In this document: in pieces, positions 4,934 to 11,836 of the stretch | Layout: the number at the start of each line of letters is the position of its first letter | Numbering within the stretch: the first letter of the stretch is position 1 | Origin: JBBTQE01 sp038065775 | GTDB lineage: Bacteria; Patescibacteriota; Patescibacteriia; Magasanikbacterales; GWA2-37-8 | Reading direction: 5' to 3' | Assembly (NCBI GenBank): GCA_038065775.1 | Contig: JBBTQE010000033.1 | Location: forward strand, 1-14,120 | DNA: 14,120 nucleotides | Translations under genes and position numbers: made by a program | The notes under the pieces: model-generated | Told to the model about the DNA's origin: nothing | Database searches by the model: none | Seen by the model: only the letters and a program-made list of their open reading frames with translations

Positions 4934-4962
4934 AAATTAGCACAAAAAAAGTGGGGAGTCAA
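4934..4962 (-). promoter_or_regulatory. Promoter of the 112-aa gene
   Basis: TTGACT (4957-4962) and TAATTT (4934-4939) have a 17-nt spacer, and a TG one base before the -10 box makes it an extended -10. The -35 hexamer lies exactly in the loop of the hairpin at 4953-4966. Confidence 0.8.
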
Positions 4963-4966
4963 CCCC
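4944..4966 (-). terminator. Short terminator-like hairpin after the five-gene operon
   Basis: On the minus strand, GGGG (4963-4966) and CCCC (4953-4956) flank the loop TTGACT and are followed by AC and seven T (4944-4950). The stem is only 4 bp, so termination may be partial. It overlaps the next promoter completely. Confidence 0.5.
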
Positions 4967-4984
4967 GCCCTGTTGATAAAAATT

Positions 4985-7201
4985 TTATGACTTTTCTTTT
5001 CCACCCTTCAAAATCGCCCCGATAAACGCAAAAGCCTCATCTTTACTAAACAATTTTGACACCCCATCCAATCTTATTTTAAAATCCTCGCCGTTATTAA
5101 CCACAACCATACTGCCTAATCGTAATTCTTTCATCTTTTTCTTTAAATCAGACTCGCTTAATCTAAGGGCGAAAGCAAGCTCTTCCACCTTTTCCAAAAC
5201 AGCCTTCGCCAAATCACCGCCGTCCTCGCCTTTCTTAAACGCCATACAGTGTTCCTTTAATCTATTATCTGAACCGGCTTCAGAATCCGAATTCCTTTCA
5301 TTTGAATTTACCAATAAATTTACCGCGCGGACATTCTCCTTGCTTTGCACTTTTTGAATAAACAAATCAACTTCTTCTTTGGGGAAACGGTCCAAATCTA
5401 ACGCCAAATTTATTTCATCTCCGCCGCTTATATCTCCAAGAATAAAATCTGCCTCTTCTTTGCCAAAAACTTCTTTATACGCTTGTACCGTGTGCTCTCT
5501 AAACATCCTCATTTCTTCCGTAGTTTCGTCTCCGGCCGTCATTTTTATTTTTTCAATCGCCTTGGAACGTTTTGATTTATCTTTAATGGCCATGGCATCC
5601 AGAATGGCATGTTCGGCATTTGCCAACTGATTCGGTCCGACATCTATCTTATCAAAAAAAACATAGGCGCAATTTTTAATTTGCGAAGCCTCTTTGTGAA
5701 ATTTTTCTCTGCTTGTGAAGCGCCTGTCTTTCGCGTCGCGGCTAAGCATTTCCTTAACTTCCTTGACCGCCTTAACCCAAGCTTCTTTATCTTCGTCGTT
5801 CGCGCTTTCTCCCGACCCGCCTTTTTCAAATGTAGCAATAATTTCAGCTTCAGCCGATTTGGTCTCTTCAAAACCGCCAAAACGCCTGCCCACCGCCTCT
5901 TTTCCGTGACTTTGAATTTCCTCATGCACAAAAGGCTTCACGGCGTCTATGACATTTATACATTTTACATATTTCTTTAAATTATCCAGCTTTTCTTGAT
6001 CCGTGTCAGTCGCTTCAAACTTACCCTTTCTGACATCGCGCAAAACTTTAAAATTCAAACCCCCGCCATCTGGAAAAAGCTCAAAAATTTGTCCATTTTT
6101 ATCTTCTACCTTTTCATTGATTAGCTTTTGTCTTATGGCCGCAATCTCTCCAAAAACTTTCTCCAGTCTTTTGTCGCTAAATTCTTCTCCGTATGCTTCT
6201 CCCAAAATACTCGCGGTGCGCGCGGCCTCCATCGCCTGGCTTACCGCGGATACCGTGTTTTCATAGCCCTCGCCTTCCACGGCTGAAATGCCAAAATTAA
6301 TCTTATACCCTTTGCCGTTCTCGCCAAGATAATTCTCGATTAAAATTTTTAACGCTTTAAGCTTCTTAGATTTTTCATTTGAATCGGGCTTATTTCCCCA
6401 CTCTTCAATTTTTTGCTTAATTACCGGCCGCAATTTTTCCTTCATTGCCTGATTCACTCTTTCACAAACTTCATTCATTAAATCATTAACTTTTTCCGGC
6501 GCGAGCTGATCTTTAGAAATTTTAAAAAAACCCATTTTATAATTTTGCTCCAAATTCATTTTTTTGGCGTCTTCTTCCGAAATGCCAAATTTTTTTAAGC
6601 CATCTTTAAAATATTCTACGGTAAAATCTCTTCTTTTTTCTATGAGATTGTCATTCGCGGACATTCCAATCAAATCATTTAAAAATTTGACCTGAAGCTT
6701 CTCGTCTGTCGGAGACAGAACATTTATAACTTGATCACCTTCAGCCAGATTAGGAATTCCTTCCGTATTCTCACCTAAAAGTTTGCCCCAATCTCGCTCC
6801 CTTAATCGCCTGACTACCTGCGCCTGTTCTTTGGCGTCCAATGTTCGCGTCTCGTTTATGGAATCAATCACGCGCGCCGACTCTGCCATCCTGTTTACTC
6901 TATTATAAAACTCGGAAAAATCCTCTTGTTCTTTTCCCTCTAAAATTTCAGAAATTTCAGCCAAAAGTTTTTCGGCTTCATTCCTAATCTCTTGGTCTCT
7001 AATTTCCTGACCTAAAAAATTAATCAACTCGGCATTCAAACTTTGCAGCTCGGCCGGGCGTAAATTTTCTACCCAACTTCTTTGGGGAATTTCAAAAACA
7101 ACGGCGCGAGCTTTTGCTTCCGGCACACTGACTTTTTCTCCAATTGTCGGTCGATAACGCTCGACAACTTGCTCCAACGCCTGCTTGTCTTCGGTTGTCA
7201 T
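4985..7201 (-). CDS. Large hypothetical helical protein with degenerate GGDEF-like features
   Basis: This 738-aa soluble, very charged protein has no signal peptide and no family I can name. Residues 1-130 are helical and probably coiled-coil. Two regions look like worn GGDEF (nucleotidyl-cyclase palm) domains. In the first (about 220-335) the strand YKMGFFKIS and the later KINFGISAVEGE...SQAMEAARTAS recall the final strand and helix of GGDEF domains. In the second (about 510-690) CAYVFFDKIDVG recalls the metal-binding first strand, and FILGDISGGDEINLALD contains SGGDE at residues 592-596 where GGDE(F) would lie. The I-site and several active-site residues are not evident, so cyclase activity is doubtful. 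All of this is pattern inference. It is last in the operon, and its ATG overlaps the TGA of the 109-aa gene (ATGA), implying translational coupling. Confidence 0.85.
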   Translation of the reverse strand: MTTEDKQALEQVVERYRPTIGEKVSVPEAKARAVVFEIPQRSWVENLRPAELQSLNAELINFLGQEIRDQEIRNEAEKLLAEISEILEGKEQEDFSEFYNRVNRMAESARVIDSINETRTLDAKEQAQVVRRLRERDWGKLLGENTEGIPNLAEGDQVINVLSPTDEKLQVKFLNDLIGMSANDNLIEKRRDFTVEYFKDGLKKFGISEEDAKKMNLEQNYKMGFFKISKDQLAPEKVNDLMNEVCERVNQAMKEKLRPVIKQKIEEWGNKPDSNEKSKKLKALKILIENYLGENGKGYKINFGISAVEGEGYENTVSAVSQAMEAARTASILGEAYGEEFSDKRLEKVFGEIAAIRQKLINEKVEDKNGQIFELFPDGGGLNFKVLRDVRKGKFEATDTDQEKLDNLKKYVKCINVIDAVKPFVHEEIQSHGKEAVGRRFGGFEETKSAEAEIIATFEKGGSGESANDEDKEAWVKAVKEVKEMLSRDAKDRRFTSREKFHKEASQIKNCAYVFFDKIDVGPNQLANAEHAILDAMAIKDKSKRSKAIEKIKMTAGDETTEEMRMFREHTVQAYKEVFGKEEADFILGDISGGDEINLALDLDRFPKEEVDLFIQKVQSKENVRAVNLLVNSNERNSDSEAGSDNRLKEHCMAFKKGEDGGDLAKAVLEKVEELAFALRLSESDLKKKMKELRLGSMVVVNNGEDFKIRLDGVSKLFSKDEAFAFIGAILKGGKEKS

Positions 7202-7527
7202 AAGCTATCTATGCGCGTTAAAATAGTATTAATTTTTGACCGGTCGTCTTCTTTGAGCATGGCCTGATATTTATTCAGCGCCTCGCGAATGAGTTCTTTT
7301 TTCTTATCTTCAAGCTTTTCCAGCAAACTGGGATTTTCGGAGATTTTTCTTTCAATTAGTCTGCCCTGATACTCTATGGTCTCCTCAAGAATTTTTTTTA
7401 TTTTTGATATTTTGTCCGCCTCTGGTTCGTTTTTCAGCCTATTCAAAATGCCATTCTTATCTTCTTCGCTGAAAATAAAAATTTTGTTTAGCAGAGACTC
7501 AATTTCCAAAACCAACTCATAATTCAT
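7198..7527 (-). CDS. Small hypothetical helical protein
   Basis: The 109-aa product is almost entirely charged helix (for example LEETIEYQGRLIERKI and LLEKLEDKKKELIREAL) and probably coiled-coil. It has no cysteines, signal peptide or membrane segment, and I recognise no family. It starts 2 nt after the stop codon of the glycosyltransferase gene and overlaps the following 738-aa gene by 4 nt. Translational coupling suggests that the two unknown proteins are made in a fixed ratio and may interact. Confidence 0.82.
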   Translation of the reverse strand: MNYELVLEIESLLNKIFIFSEEDKNGILNRLKNEPEADKISKIKKILEETIEYQGRLIERKISENPSLLEKLEDKKKELIREALNKYQAMLKEDDRSKINTILTRIDSL

Positions 7528-7529
7528 AA

Positions 7530-8867
7530 TTATAACAACTGATAACTCTTGTGCGGTTCTTTGACACCATTGAACACAACGTCAATAATATTATCCACTC
7601 CAAATTGACGACCGTCAAGAAAACCGGCCATTGCCGCTTCCGCGAGCCACCCGCTGTCAACCCAATCAAAAAGCCATTCATGAGTATACTTTGGATTATT
7701 TTGTGAAATGCCGGCGTTTATAGTTTTAAGCCATGTTCTGTTAAAAACCTCTTGCGAGCCGATTGACGGCGCGATAATAATTGGCACGCCCAAAGCTGAA
7801 TAAAACACCAGTTCGCTTGGTTTTGTCCAAAAAATATCAGTTGTCCGTAAAACTTGATTAAACTCGTCAAAATAATCTTCTTTTTCAACGGCAAAAATAA
7901 TTTTTATATTATTTCCCAACATTTTGGTCAAGCCGGCCCTGCTAATTTCGTCTCTAAAATATACATAAACATCGTTTCGCGTGCCTGCGATTAAATTGAG
8001 ATTCAAATCTTGTTTGAGAAGTTTTTTGCGCAAGCTATATAATATATTCCTCGCTAATTTTTTTTGAGCGCCGGCTCCGCCCACCGCAAAAGTCAATGTC
8101 AGCGGATGCTCAATCGCGTCATCTTTATTCGCATCTTTTAAAAACGCGGAGATAGTATGCTGATATTTCTGATGATAGCGCTTCTCCGGGTCCAGGTTAT
8201 GAATGCGCTCGGCCAAATCCGTTTTCAATACCTTGAGATTAGAACCGCCAATATTTTCCAACGGCAATGGAAAGCCTGTCAAAAAAATATTTTGCTCTTT
8301 GACGCCATACAGCTTCAGCCTCTCCACGACTCTGCGACAAGGCGCGAAATATTTAATCCTGCTCTTTTGCGGATTTTTAGCAACCCAGGCTCTACTGATA
8401 TCAGCGTCACAAATGATGCAATAAATCTCATTTTTAAATCCATGCTCTTCGGCCATGAACGCCGTTACAAAAAAAGAGGTGATTAGCGGGATATCTTCTG
8501 TGCCAAGATAATCAATAAGATCTTTCCCCCAGCCGCGTTTGATTAAAGCGTAAATTTGCCTTACCTGCGCGTTTGATCTAGACATGTCCCGCCGAGGATA
8601 AAAATCTTCAATGCTTTGAAGCTTGTCATACGCGTTGAATATATATTTCCCCAACAGCGGCAGATTTGACAGCCTTGAAATCAAACTGTACAAAAATTCA
8701 GACTCATGCCAAATCCTATAATCTTTTTTTGGAATGCCCTTATAATTATTCGCGGTTATAACTTTTCCCGTTGGCGACAGACCGCGCAAAGGATTGGCCG
8801 CGCGCTGATGGCCATAGCCCATATCAACGGCGACGATCCACGCTTTTTGGTTTCCTTCAATGCCCAT
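7530..8867 (-). CDS. GT-B fold glycosyltransferase, MurG/MGDG-synthase-like
   Basis: The 445-aa product shows the outline of a GT-B glycosyltransferase. The N-terminal domain has the glycine loop with histidine AVDMGYGHQRAA (residues 13-24), as in the GxGH loops of diacylglycerol glycosyltransferases and MurG. ICDADISRAWV (152-162) and FLTGFPLP (195-202) fit the middle of the N-terminal domain. The C-terminal domain opens with TFAVGGAGAQ (259-268) and carries the donor-binding segment TKPSELVFYSALGVPIIIAP (348-367), with Glu351 where the ribose-binding Glu is expected. The donor is probably a UDP-sugar; the acceptor is unknown, lipid or glycan. It has no membrane span. It lies 3 nt after the FkbM gene and 2 nt before the 109-aa gene, inside the operon. 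An in-frame ATG with no Shine-Dalgarno sequence opens it. Confidence 0.82.
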   Translation of the reverse strand: MGIEGNQKAWIVAVDMGYGHQRAANPLRGLSPTGKVITANNYKGIPKKDYRIWHESEFLYSLISRLSNLPLLGKYIFNAYDKLQSIEDFYPRRDMSRSNAQVRQIYALIKRGWGKDLIDYLGTEDIPLITSFFVTAFMAEEHGFKNEIYCIICDADISRAWVAKNPQKSRIKYFAPCRRVVERLKLYGVKEQNIFLTGFPLPLENIGGSNLKVLKTDLAERIHNLDPEKRYHQKYQHTISAFLKDANKDDAIEHPLTLTFAVGGAGAQKKLARNILYSLRKKLLKQDLNLNLIAGTRNDVYVYFRDEISRAGLTKMLGNNIKIIFAVEKEDYFDEFNQVLRTTDIFWTKPSELVFYSALGVPIIIAPSIGSQEVFNRTWLKTINAGISQNNPKYTHEWLFDWVDSGWLAEAAMAGFLDGRQFGVDNIIDVVFNGVKEPHKSYQLL

Positions 8868-8870
8868 ATA

Positions 8871-9566
8871 TTAGAATAAATTATTCCATCTTTTATTTTT
8901 TGCCCACAAAAAACCCATTGTTTTATCAAATTTAGATGGAAATATTTGAACTCCAAATCCATTTTGCCGTAATTTTCGCTCTATCATTTTGCGCTTATTA
9001 CCATTATGATACTCTAAAATTATAAATTTTACTATAGACAAATCACTTTCTTTAATATTTTCAAAAATTTCATACTCGGCTCCCTCAACATCAATTTTAA
9101 ACAAATCAACTATCTTGATTTTATTAAATTTACAAAAATCACTGAAAGAAACAGACTCCACTAAAACAATTTTCTTCTCGCTTTCAGAATAAGTAATACT
9201 ATGATTGTGGCTGTCGTCTGAAATCTCCAAATGCCTTTTGCCCGTCTCACCGGCCAAGACACCTTTAAATATCTTAATTTTTTTTATTTTGTTATTTTTT
9301 ATGTGATTTTTAAGAGCTGAAAGATTTTTTGCCTCCGGCTCTATCGCAAAAATTTTTACCGAGCTATTAAGCGCGCGGCAATACAACGAAAAAAAACCAA
9401 CATGCGCGCCAGCATCAATTATACAATTCTTGGCGGTTTTAATCGCGTCTTCGGCCGATCGATACTCCCCTAACCTGAAAATTTCATTAAATACGCTTTG
9501 ATCCGCTTCGTCCCGAATATTAATTTTCAAATTATTTTTTCCGACACGGAAAACAGATGTCTCCAT
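8871..9566 (-). CDS. FkbM-family SAM-dependent methyltransferase
   Basis: This 231-aa protein has the FkbM methyltransferase motifs in order. Motif I is CIIDAGAHVGFFSLYCRA (residues 48-65), which binds S-adenosylmethionine. FAIEPEAKNLSALKNHI (73-89) carries the acidic residue for the ribose hydroxyls. LFKIDVEGAEYEIFENI (155-171) is the hallmark (K-I-D-V-E-G-A-E) of the family, and FIILEYH (181-187) follows. FkbM enzymes O-methylate sugars, polyketides or other glycans. With a glycosyltransferase 3 nt downstream, a methylated sugar product is likely but inferred. It begins 3 nt after the oxidoreductase stop codon. Confidence 0.9.
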   Translation of the reverse strand: METSVFRVGKNNLKINIRDEADQSVFNEIFRLGEYRSAEDAIKTAKNCIIDAGAHVGFFSLYCRALNSSVKIFAIEPEAKNLSALKNHIKNNKIKKIKIFKGVLAGETGKRHLEISDDSHNHSITYSESEKKIVLVESVSFSDFCKFNKIKIVDLFKIDVEGAEYEIFENIKESDLSIVKFIILEYHNGNKRKMIERKLRQNGFGVQIFPSKFDKTMGFLWAKNKRWNNLF

Positions 9567-9569
9567 ATT

Positions 9570-10268
9570 TTAAAATTCTTCGCCGTGGATAAATCTATCG
9601 CTGACACCAATTTCTTTTAATTGTTTGCGCAAAGCTGCCAACATTGGCGGCGGGCCACACATTAATATTTCCCGGCCATTTAAATCACCGGCTGTTTCCT
9701 CTATTTCTTTTGCGCTTAAAAAACCATCCTTGTCGCAAAAAAACGGAATGACATTTAGATTGGGAGATTGTTTTGAATATTCCAAAAGATCATCAATATA
9801 AACCGCCTCGTCTTTTGTGTTCGCGCAATAAAAAAGCACAATCTTATACTCCGATCCGCTATCTTGAACAAGGAATTTACTCATTGAAAGAAACGGCATA
9901 ATTCCTATACCGCCGGCAATCCAGATTTGATTTTTTCCGACAAAATTTTTGAATAAAAATTTTCCAAATGGGCCTTGAACTCCAGCTAACGCGCCAACAT
10001 GTAAATCTTGAAGTTTCGTTGTAAAATCGCCCAAGGCCTTCACGGATATAACAATTTCTTTTTCTCCTGGAAGCGAAATAAGTGAGAATGGTTTGGCAAC
10101 AGAACCGTTAAAACCGACACGGATAAATTGTCCTGGCAAATATTTTATATTTTTTCCATTTTTTGGAGCCATCGCGATCTGCACAACTTGGCCATTCATT
10201 TTCTTAACTTCAGTAACTATATATTTTTTTCCTTTTTTAAATAAAAAATCAAAAATTGCGCCACACAT
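9570..10268 (-). CDS. FAD/NAD(P)-binding oxidoreductase, ferredoxin-NADP reductase-like
   Basis: This 232-aa protein covers the FAD and NAD(P) domains of the ferredoxin reductase family without an added iron-sulfur or membrane domain. KPFSLIS (residues 59-65) is the flavin-binding R-x-Y-S motif with Lys and Phe variants. VQGPFGKF (97-104) and IAGGIGIMPFLSM (117-129) are the phosphate-binding and nucleotide loops. MCGPPPML (203-210) is the C-G-P-x-x-M motif of the NAD(P) domain, and the protein ends in HGEEF, a typical aromatic C-terminus. It would pass electrons from NAD(P)H to an unknown partner. It is the first gene of a five-gene operon with a methyltransferase, a glycosyltransferase and two unknowns. 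The ATG at 10268 is about 45 nt after a predicted start site. No better start is seen. Confidence 0.9.
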   Translation of the reverse strand: MCGAIFDFLFKKGKKYIVTEVKKMNGQVVQIAMAPKNGKNIKYLPGQFIRVGFNGSVAKPFSLISLPGEKEIVISVKALGDFTTKLQDLHVGALAGVQGPFGKFLFKNFVGKNQIWIAGGIGIMPFLSMSKFLVQDSGSEYKIVLFYCANTKDEAVYIDDLLEYSKQSPNLNVIPFFCDKDGFLSAKEIEETAGDLNGREILMCGPPPMLAALRKQLKEIGVSDRFIHGEEF

Positions 10269-10304
10269 AAAATCTCAAAAATTAAAAATAAAATTTGATT
10301 TTAG

Positions 10305-10317
10305 TCTCATATTGAGA
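10305..10317. promoter_or_regulatory. Possible operator at the oxidoreductase promoter
   Basis: TCTCA TAT TGAGA is a perfect inverted repeat with a 3-nt centre. It covers the predicted start of transcription (about 10313) of the minus-strand operon. Its length and position suit a repressor site, but no regulator is identifiable. Confidence 0.35.
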
Positions 10318-10319
10318 TC

Positions 10320-10348
10320 ATTTTACACTTTTTTATGAAATTTTACAA
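10320..10348 (-). promoter_or_regulatory. Candidate promoter of the five-gene operon
   Basis: TTGTAA (10343-10348) and TAAAAT (10320-10325) have a 17-nt spacer on the minus strand. The resulting leader is about 45 nt. The -35 match is modest (4 of 6). Confidence 0.5.
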
Positions 10349-10370
10349 CAAAGCGGCAACCTTACGAGAC

Positions 10371-10399
10371 TTGACAAAAATCAGCTTCTAGGCTAGTTT
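10371..10399 (+). promoter_or_regulatory. Promoter of the rod-shaped ncRNA
   Basis: TTGACA (10371-10376) and TAGTTT (10394-10399) have a 17-nt spacer on the plus strand. The predicted start near 10406 coincides with the first paired base of the RNA structure, which supports both calls. Confidence 0.8.
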
Positions 10400-10401
10400 A
10401 A

Positions 10402-10413
10402 CAGTGATCACTG
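10402..10413. promoter_or_regulatory. Perfect 12-bp palindrome at the ncRNA start site
   Basis: CAGTGATCACTG is self-complementary and straddles the predicted transcription start (about 10406). It could be an operator, or only a consequence of the closing-stem sequence. Confidence 0.35.
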
Positions 10414-10555
10414 ATGACGGCGTTAAGATTTGAAAAGCGGATGTGTAGCCACAAGTAGCCAACACGAGGCCCCCCTCCACGTGTAAGCTACTTGCGAGCT
10501 CTGTCCAAATCTCAGATCGGCCCGTTGTCAGTGGTCATTTATTTTATCTATTTTT
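10405..10555 (+). ncRNA. Rod-shaped structured ncRNA, 6S-RNA-like architecture
   Basis: The ends form a 16-bp uninterrupted stem (10405-10420 with 10522-10537). Its three G-U pairs exist only if the plus strand is the transcript. Inside lie a 5/9-nt internal loop, then AGATTTG (10426-10432) with CAAATCT (10506-10512), a large 19/11-nt bubble, CAAGTAGC (10452-10459) with GCTACTTG (10487-10494), and an ACACG/CGTGT tip. A promoter precedes it, and the closing stem is followed by a T-rich tract (10538-10555) that serves as terminator. A closing stem, an asymmetric central bubble and a terminal arm are the design of 6S RNA, which sequesters RNA polymerase. No sequence motif confirms this. Motifs of RNase P RNA, tmRNA or SRP RNA are absent. 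Confidence is good for an ncRNA and low for 6S specifically. Confidence 0.65.
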
Positions 10556-10643
10556 AGGCAAATTTTGAGGTAAGAGCAGCTTGATTTTGATTTCTAACAG
10601 ACATTCCGGTTGACAGGCGCCAAAACATAATGCAGACTAACCT

Positions 10644-10729
10644 TGCCGCCGGAAGCGCGCCCGCGAGAAAACGGGGTCGGAAGCTATTTCCCGACTTACG
10701 CTACTATCCCCCGCGCTCTTCCGACGGCA
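10644..10729. ncRNA. Second GC-rich structured element, strand unresolved
   Basis: Outer arms 10644-10659 and 10712-10729 pair over about 16 bp (TGCCG, CGGAAG and CGCG segments) with a 2-nt bulge. Inside, a GTCGG/CCGAC hairpin (10677-10695) sits between CGGGG and CCCCG. Evidence for strand conflicts. For minus: two imperfect pairs become G-U on that strand but A-C on plus. For plus: TTGACA (10610-10615) and a weak CAGACT 17 nt later predict a start at about 10645, exactly at the stem, and the terminator at 10766-10800 lies downstream. The GC-rich compound fold in an AT-rich gap points to a functional RNA of unknown class. The surrounding 10556-10643 and 10730-10765 hold nothing else I can identify. 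Confidence 0.5.
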
Positions 10730-10765
10730 TTTATCATTGACGAATAAATCGTAACAAAGCAGAAT

Positions 10766-10800
10766 AAAAAATTAAATCCGGCCATGTGGTCGAATTTTTT
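10766..10800. terminator. Bidirectional terminator after tRNA-Gln and the plus-strand RNA region
   Basis: CGGCC (10779-10783) and GGTCG (10788-10792) form a hairpin flanked by A-rich and T-rich tracts on both sides (TTTTTT at 10795-10800; AAAAAATTAAA on the other side). It separates convergent transcripts. The one imperfect pair is G-U only on the plus strand. Confidence 0.6.
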
Positions 10801-10819
10801 AATTTCAAAAATTCTTTTG

Positions 10820-10890
10820 TTCCGAGGCTTGGAATCGAACCAAGATATAGAGCTTCAAAGGCTCTTGTCCTACCTTTAGACGACCTCGGA
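10820..10890 (-). tRNA. tRNA-Gln (anticodon TTG)
   Basis: Cloverleaf on the minus strand: acceptor TCCGAGG/CCTCGGA, short D stem GTC/GAC, anticodon stem AGAGC/GCTCT with loop CTTTGAA, and T stem CTTGG/CCAAG with loop TTCGATT. The anticodon is TTG. No CCA is encoded. It begins 24 nt after the ftsX stop codon with no promoter of its own visible, so it is probably processed from the ftsE-ftsX transcript. Confidence 0.95.
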
Positions 10891-10914
10891 ATATGCGCCT
10901 AAGGTCTCTATCCC

Positions 10915-11823
10915 TTACACCTTAAGCTGTTTGCGCATGGCCAGACCGCTGGAAATAATCGTCAAAATTAATACGGCCAAGGCCTGGGCGCCAAACAGCA
11001 TCAGTATATTTGATTTGAAGTAATTTGTCAACGAAAAACCGCTCGGCAACACAACCGCCAAATACGGATCAACCCATCTTAAAGCGAGAAAAACAAGCCC
11101 GATCGTGCCGGCTATGCTTAAAATCGTGAAGATGAACGACTCAATGATATACGGACCGCGGATAAACCAATTACTTGCCCCAACCAGTCTTTTGATGCTG
11201 ATCTCTATCCTGTGCATGTTTATGGCAACCCTGATGGTGTTAAAAATAATCATGAACGAAATTACCGCGAATAAAATTGCGAGTCCGACGCCAATCTTTT
11301 CAATTCTGTTGGTAATATTCTGCAGAGTCTCTATCGCATCCTCGTGATTTTCAAAACTTTTCGCCTCAATCAAACTTTCATACTCCGGCACATTCAGAGA
11401 TTCAATAATCTTTTTATAATCCTTCGGCTCTCTTGTTTTTATAATCATGGTCGGGCCAAATGGATTTTGCCCAAGTTCATCCAGGGCTTCCAAAACTTCC
11501 TTTTGAAATTTATGCTGTTCTCTAAAATTAACCATGACCTGATCTTTTGGAACAACTCTTATTTCAGTGATTTCGGGAAATAAATTTATATAATTTTTTA
11601 CCTCATCAACATTTTTTTCACTCGCTTCAGTGACAAAATATATGCTTACATCAATTTGTTTTTTTACAGAAGCCACCGCTTCTCTGGTTATAACATCCAA
11701 AGACCAAAGAACATTGATTGACAACAGCATTAAAATCAAAATAAAAACCGTCATGAATGACAGGCTAAAATTTCTTGCCAAATCCTGCAATGCAAACTTT
11801 ACAACGCGCAAAAATGATAACAT
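10915..11823 (-). CDS. ftsX: FtsX, cell-division ABC transporter-like permease
   Basis: The 302-aa protein has the FtsX layout: a cytoplasmic N-terminus (LRVVKFALQDLARN), TM1 at about 20-44, an extracytoplasmic domain at about 50-170, and TM2 (176-198), TM3 (223-248) and TM4 (271-296). The intracellular segment RIEISIKRLVGASNWFIRGP, between TM2 and TM3, is the family signature. FtsX with FtsE forms a membrane complex that activates cell-wall hydrolases at the septum. The extracytoplasmic domain would contact the hydrolase partner; none is encoded nearby. The ATG lies 13 nt after the ftsE stop codon with no Shine-Dalgarno sequence. tRNA-Gln follows 24 nt downstream in the same direction. Confidence 0.95.
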   Translation of the reverse strand: MLSFLRVVKFALQDLARNFSLSFMTVFILILMLLSINVLWSLDVITREAVASVKKQIDVSIYFVTEASEKNVDEVKNYINLFPEITEIRVVPKDQVMVNFREQHKFQKEVLEALDELGQNPFGPTMIIKTREPKDYKKIIESLNVPEYESLIEAKSFENHEDAIETLQNITNRIEKIGVGLAILFAVISFMIIFNTIRVAINMHRIEISIKRLVGASNWFIRGPYIIESFIFTILSIAGTIGLVFLALRWVDPYLAVVLPSGFSLTNYFKSNILMLFGAQALAVLILTIISSGLAMRKQLKV

Positions 11824-11836
11824 ATAAAATCAAAAT

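Noticed and set aside
4906..5004. Longer N-terminus for the 112-aa gene
   Set aside because: The extension would run through the promoter and terminator hairpin; the GTG at 4905 has a strong Shine-Dalgarno site.
10405..10729. RNase P RNA, tmRNA or SRP RNA in the long gap
   Set aside because: I looked on both strands for the RNase P GAGGAAAGTC-type core, the tmRNA TTCGAC/TTCAAATCC ends and the SRP GGAAGGAAGCA-type loop and found none.
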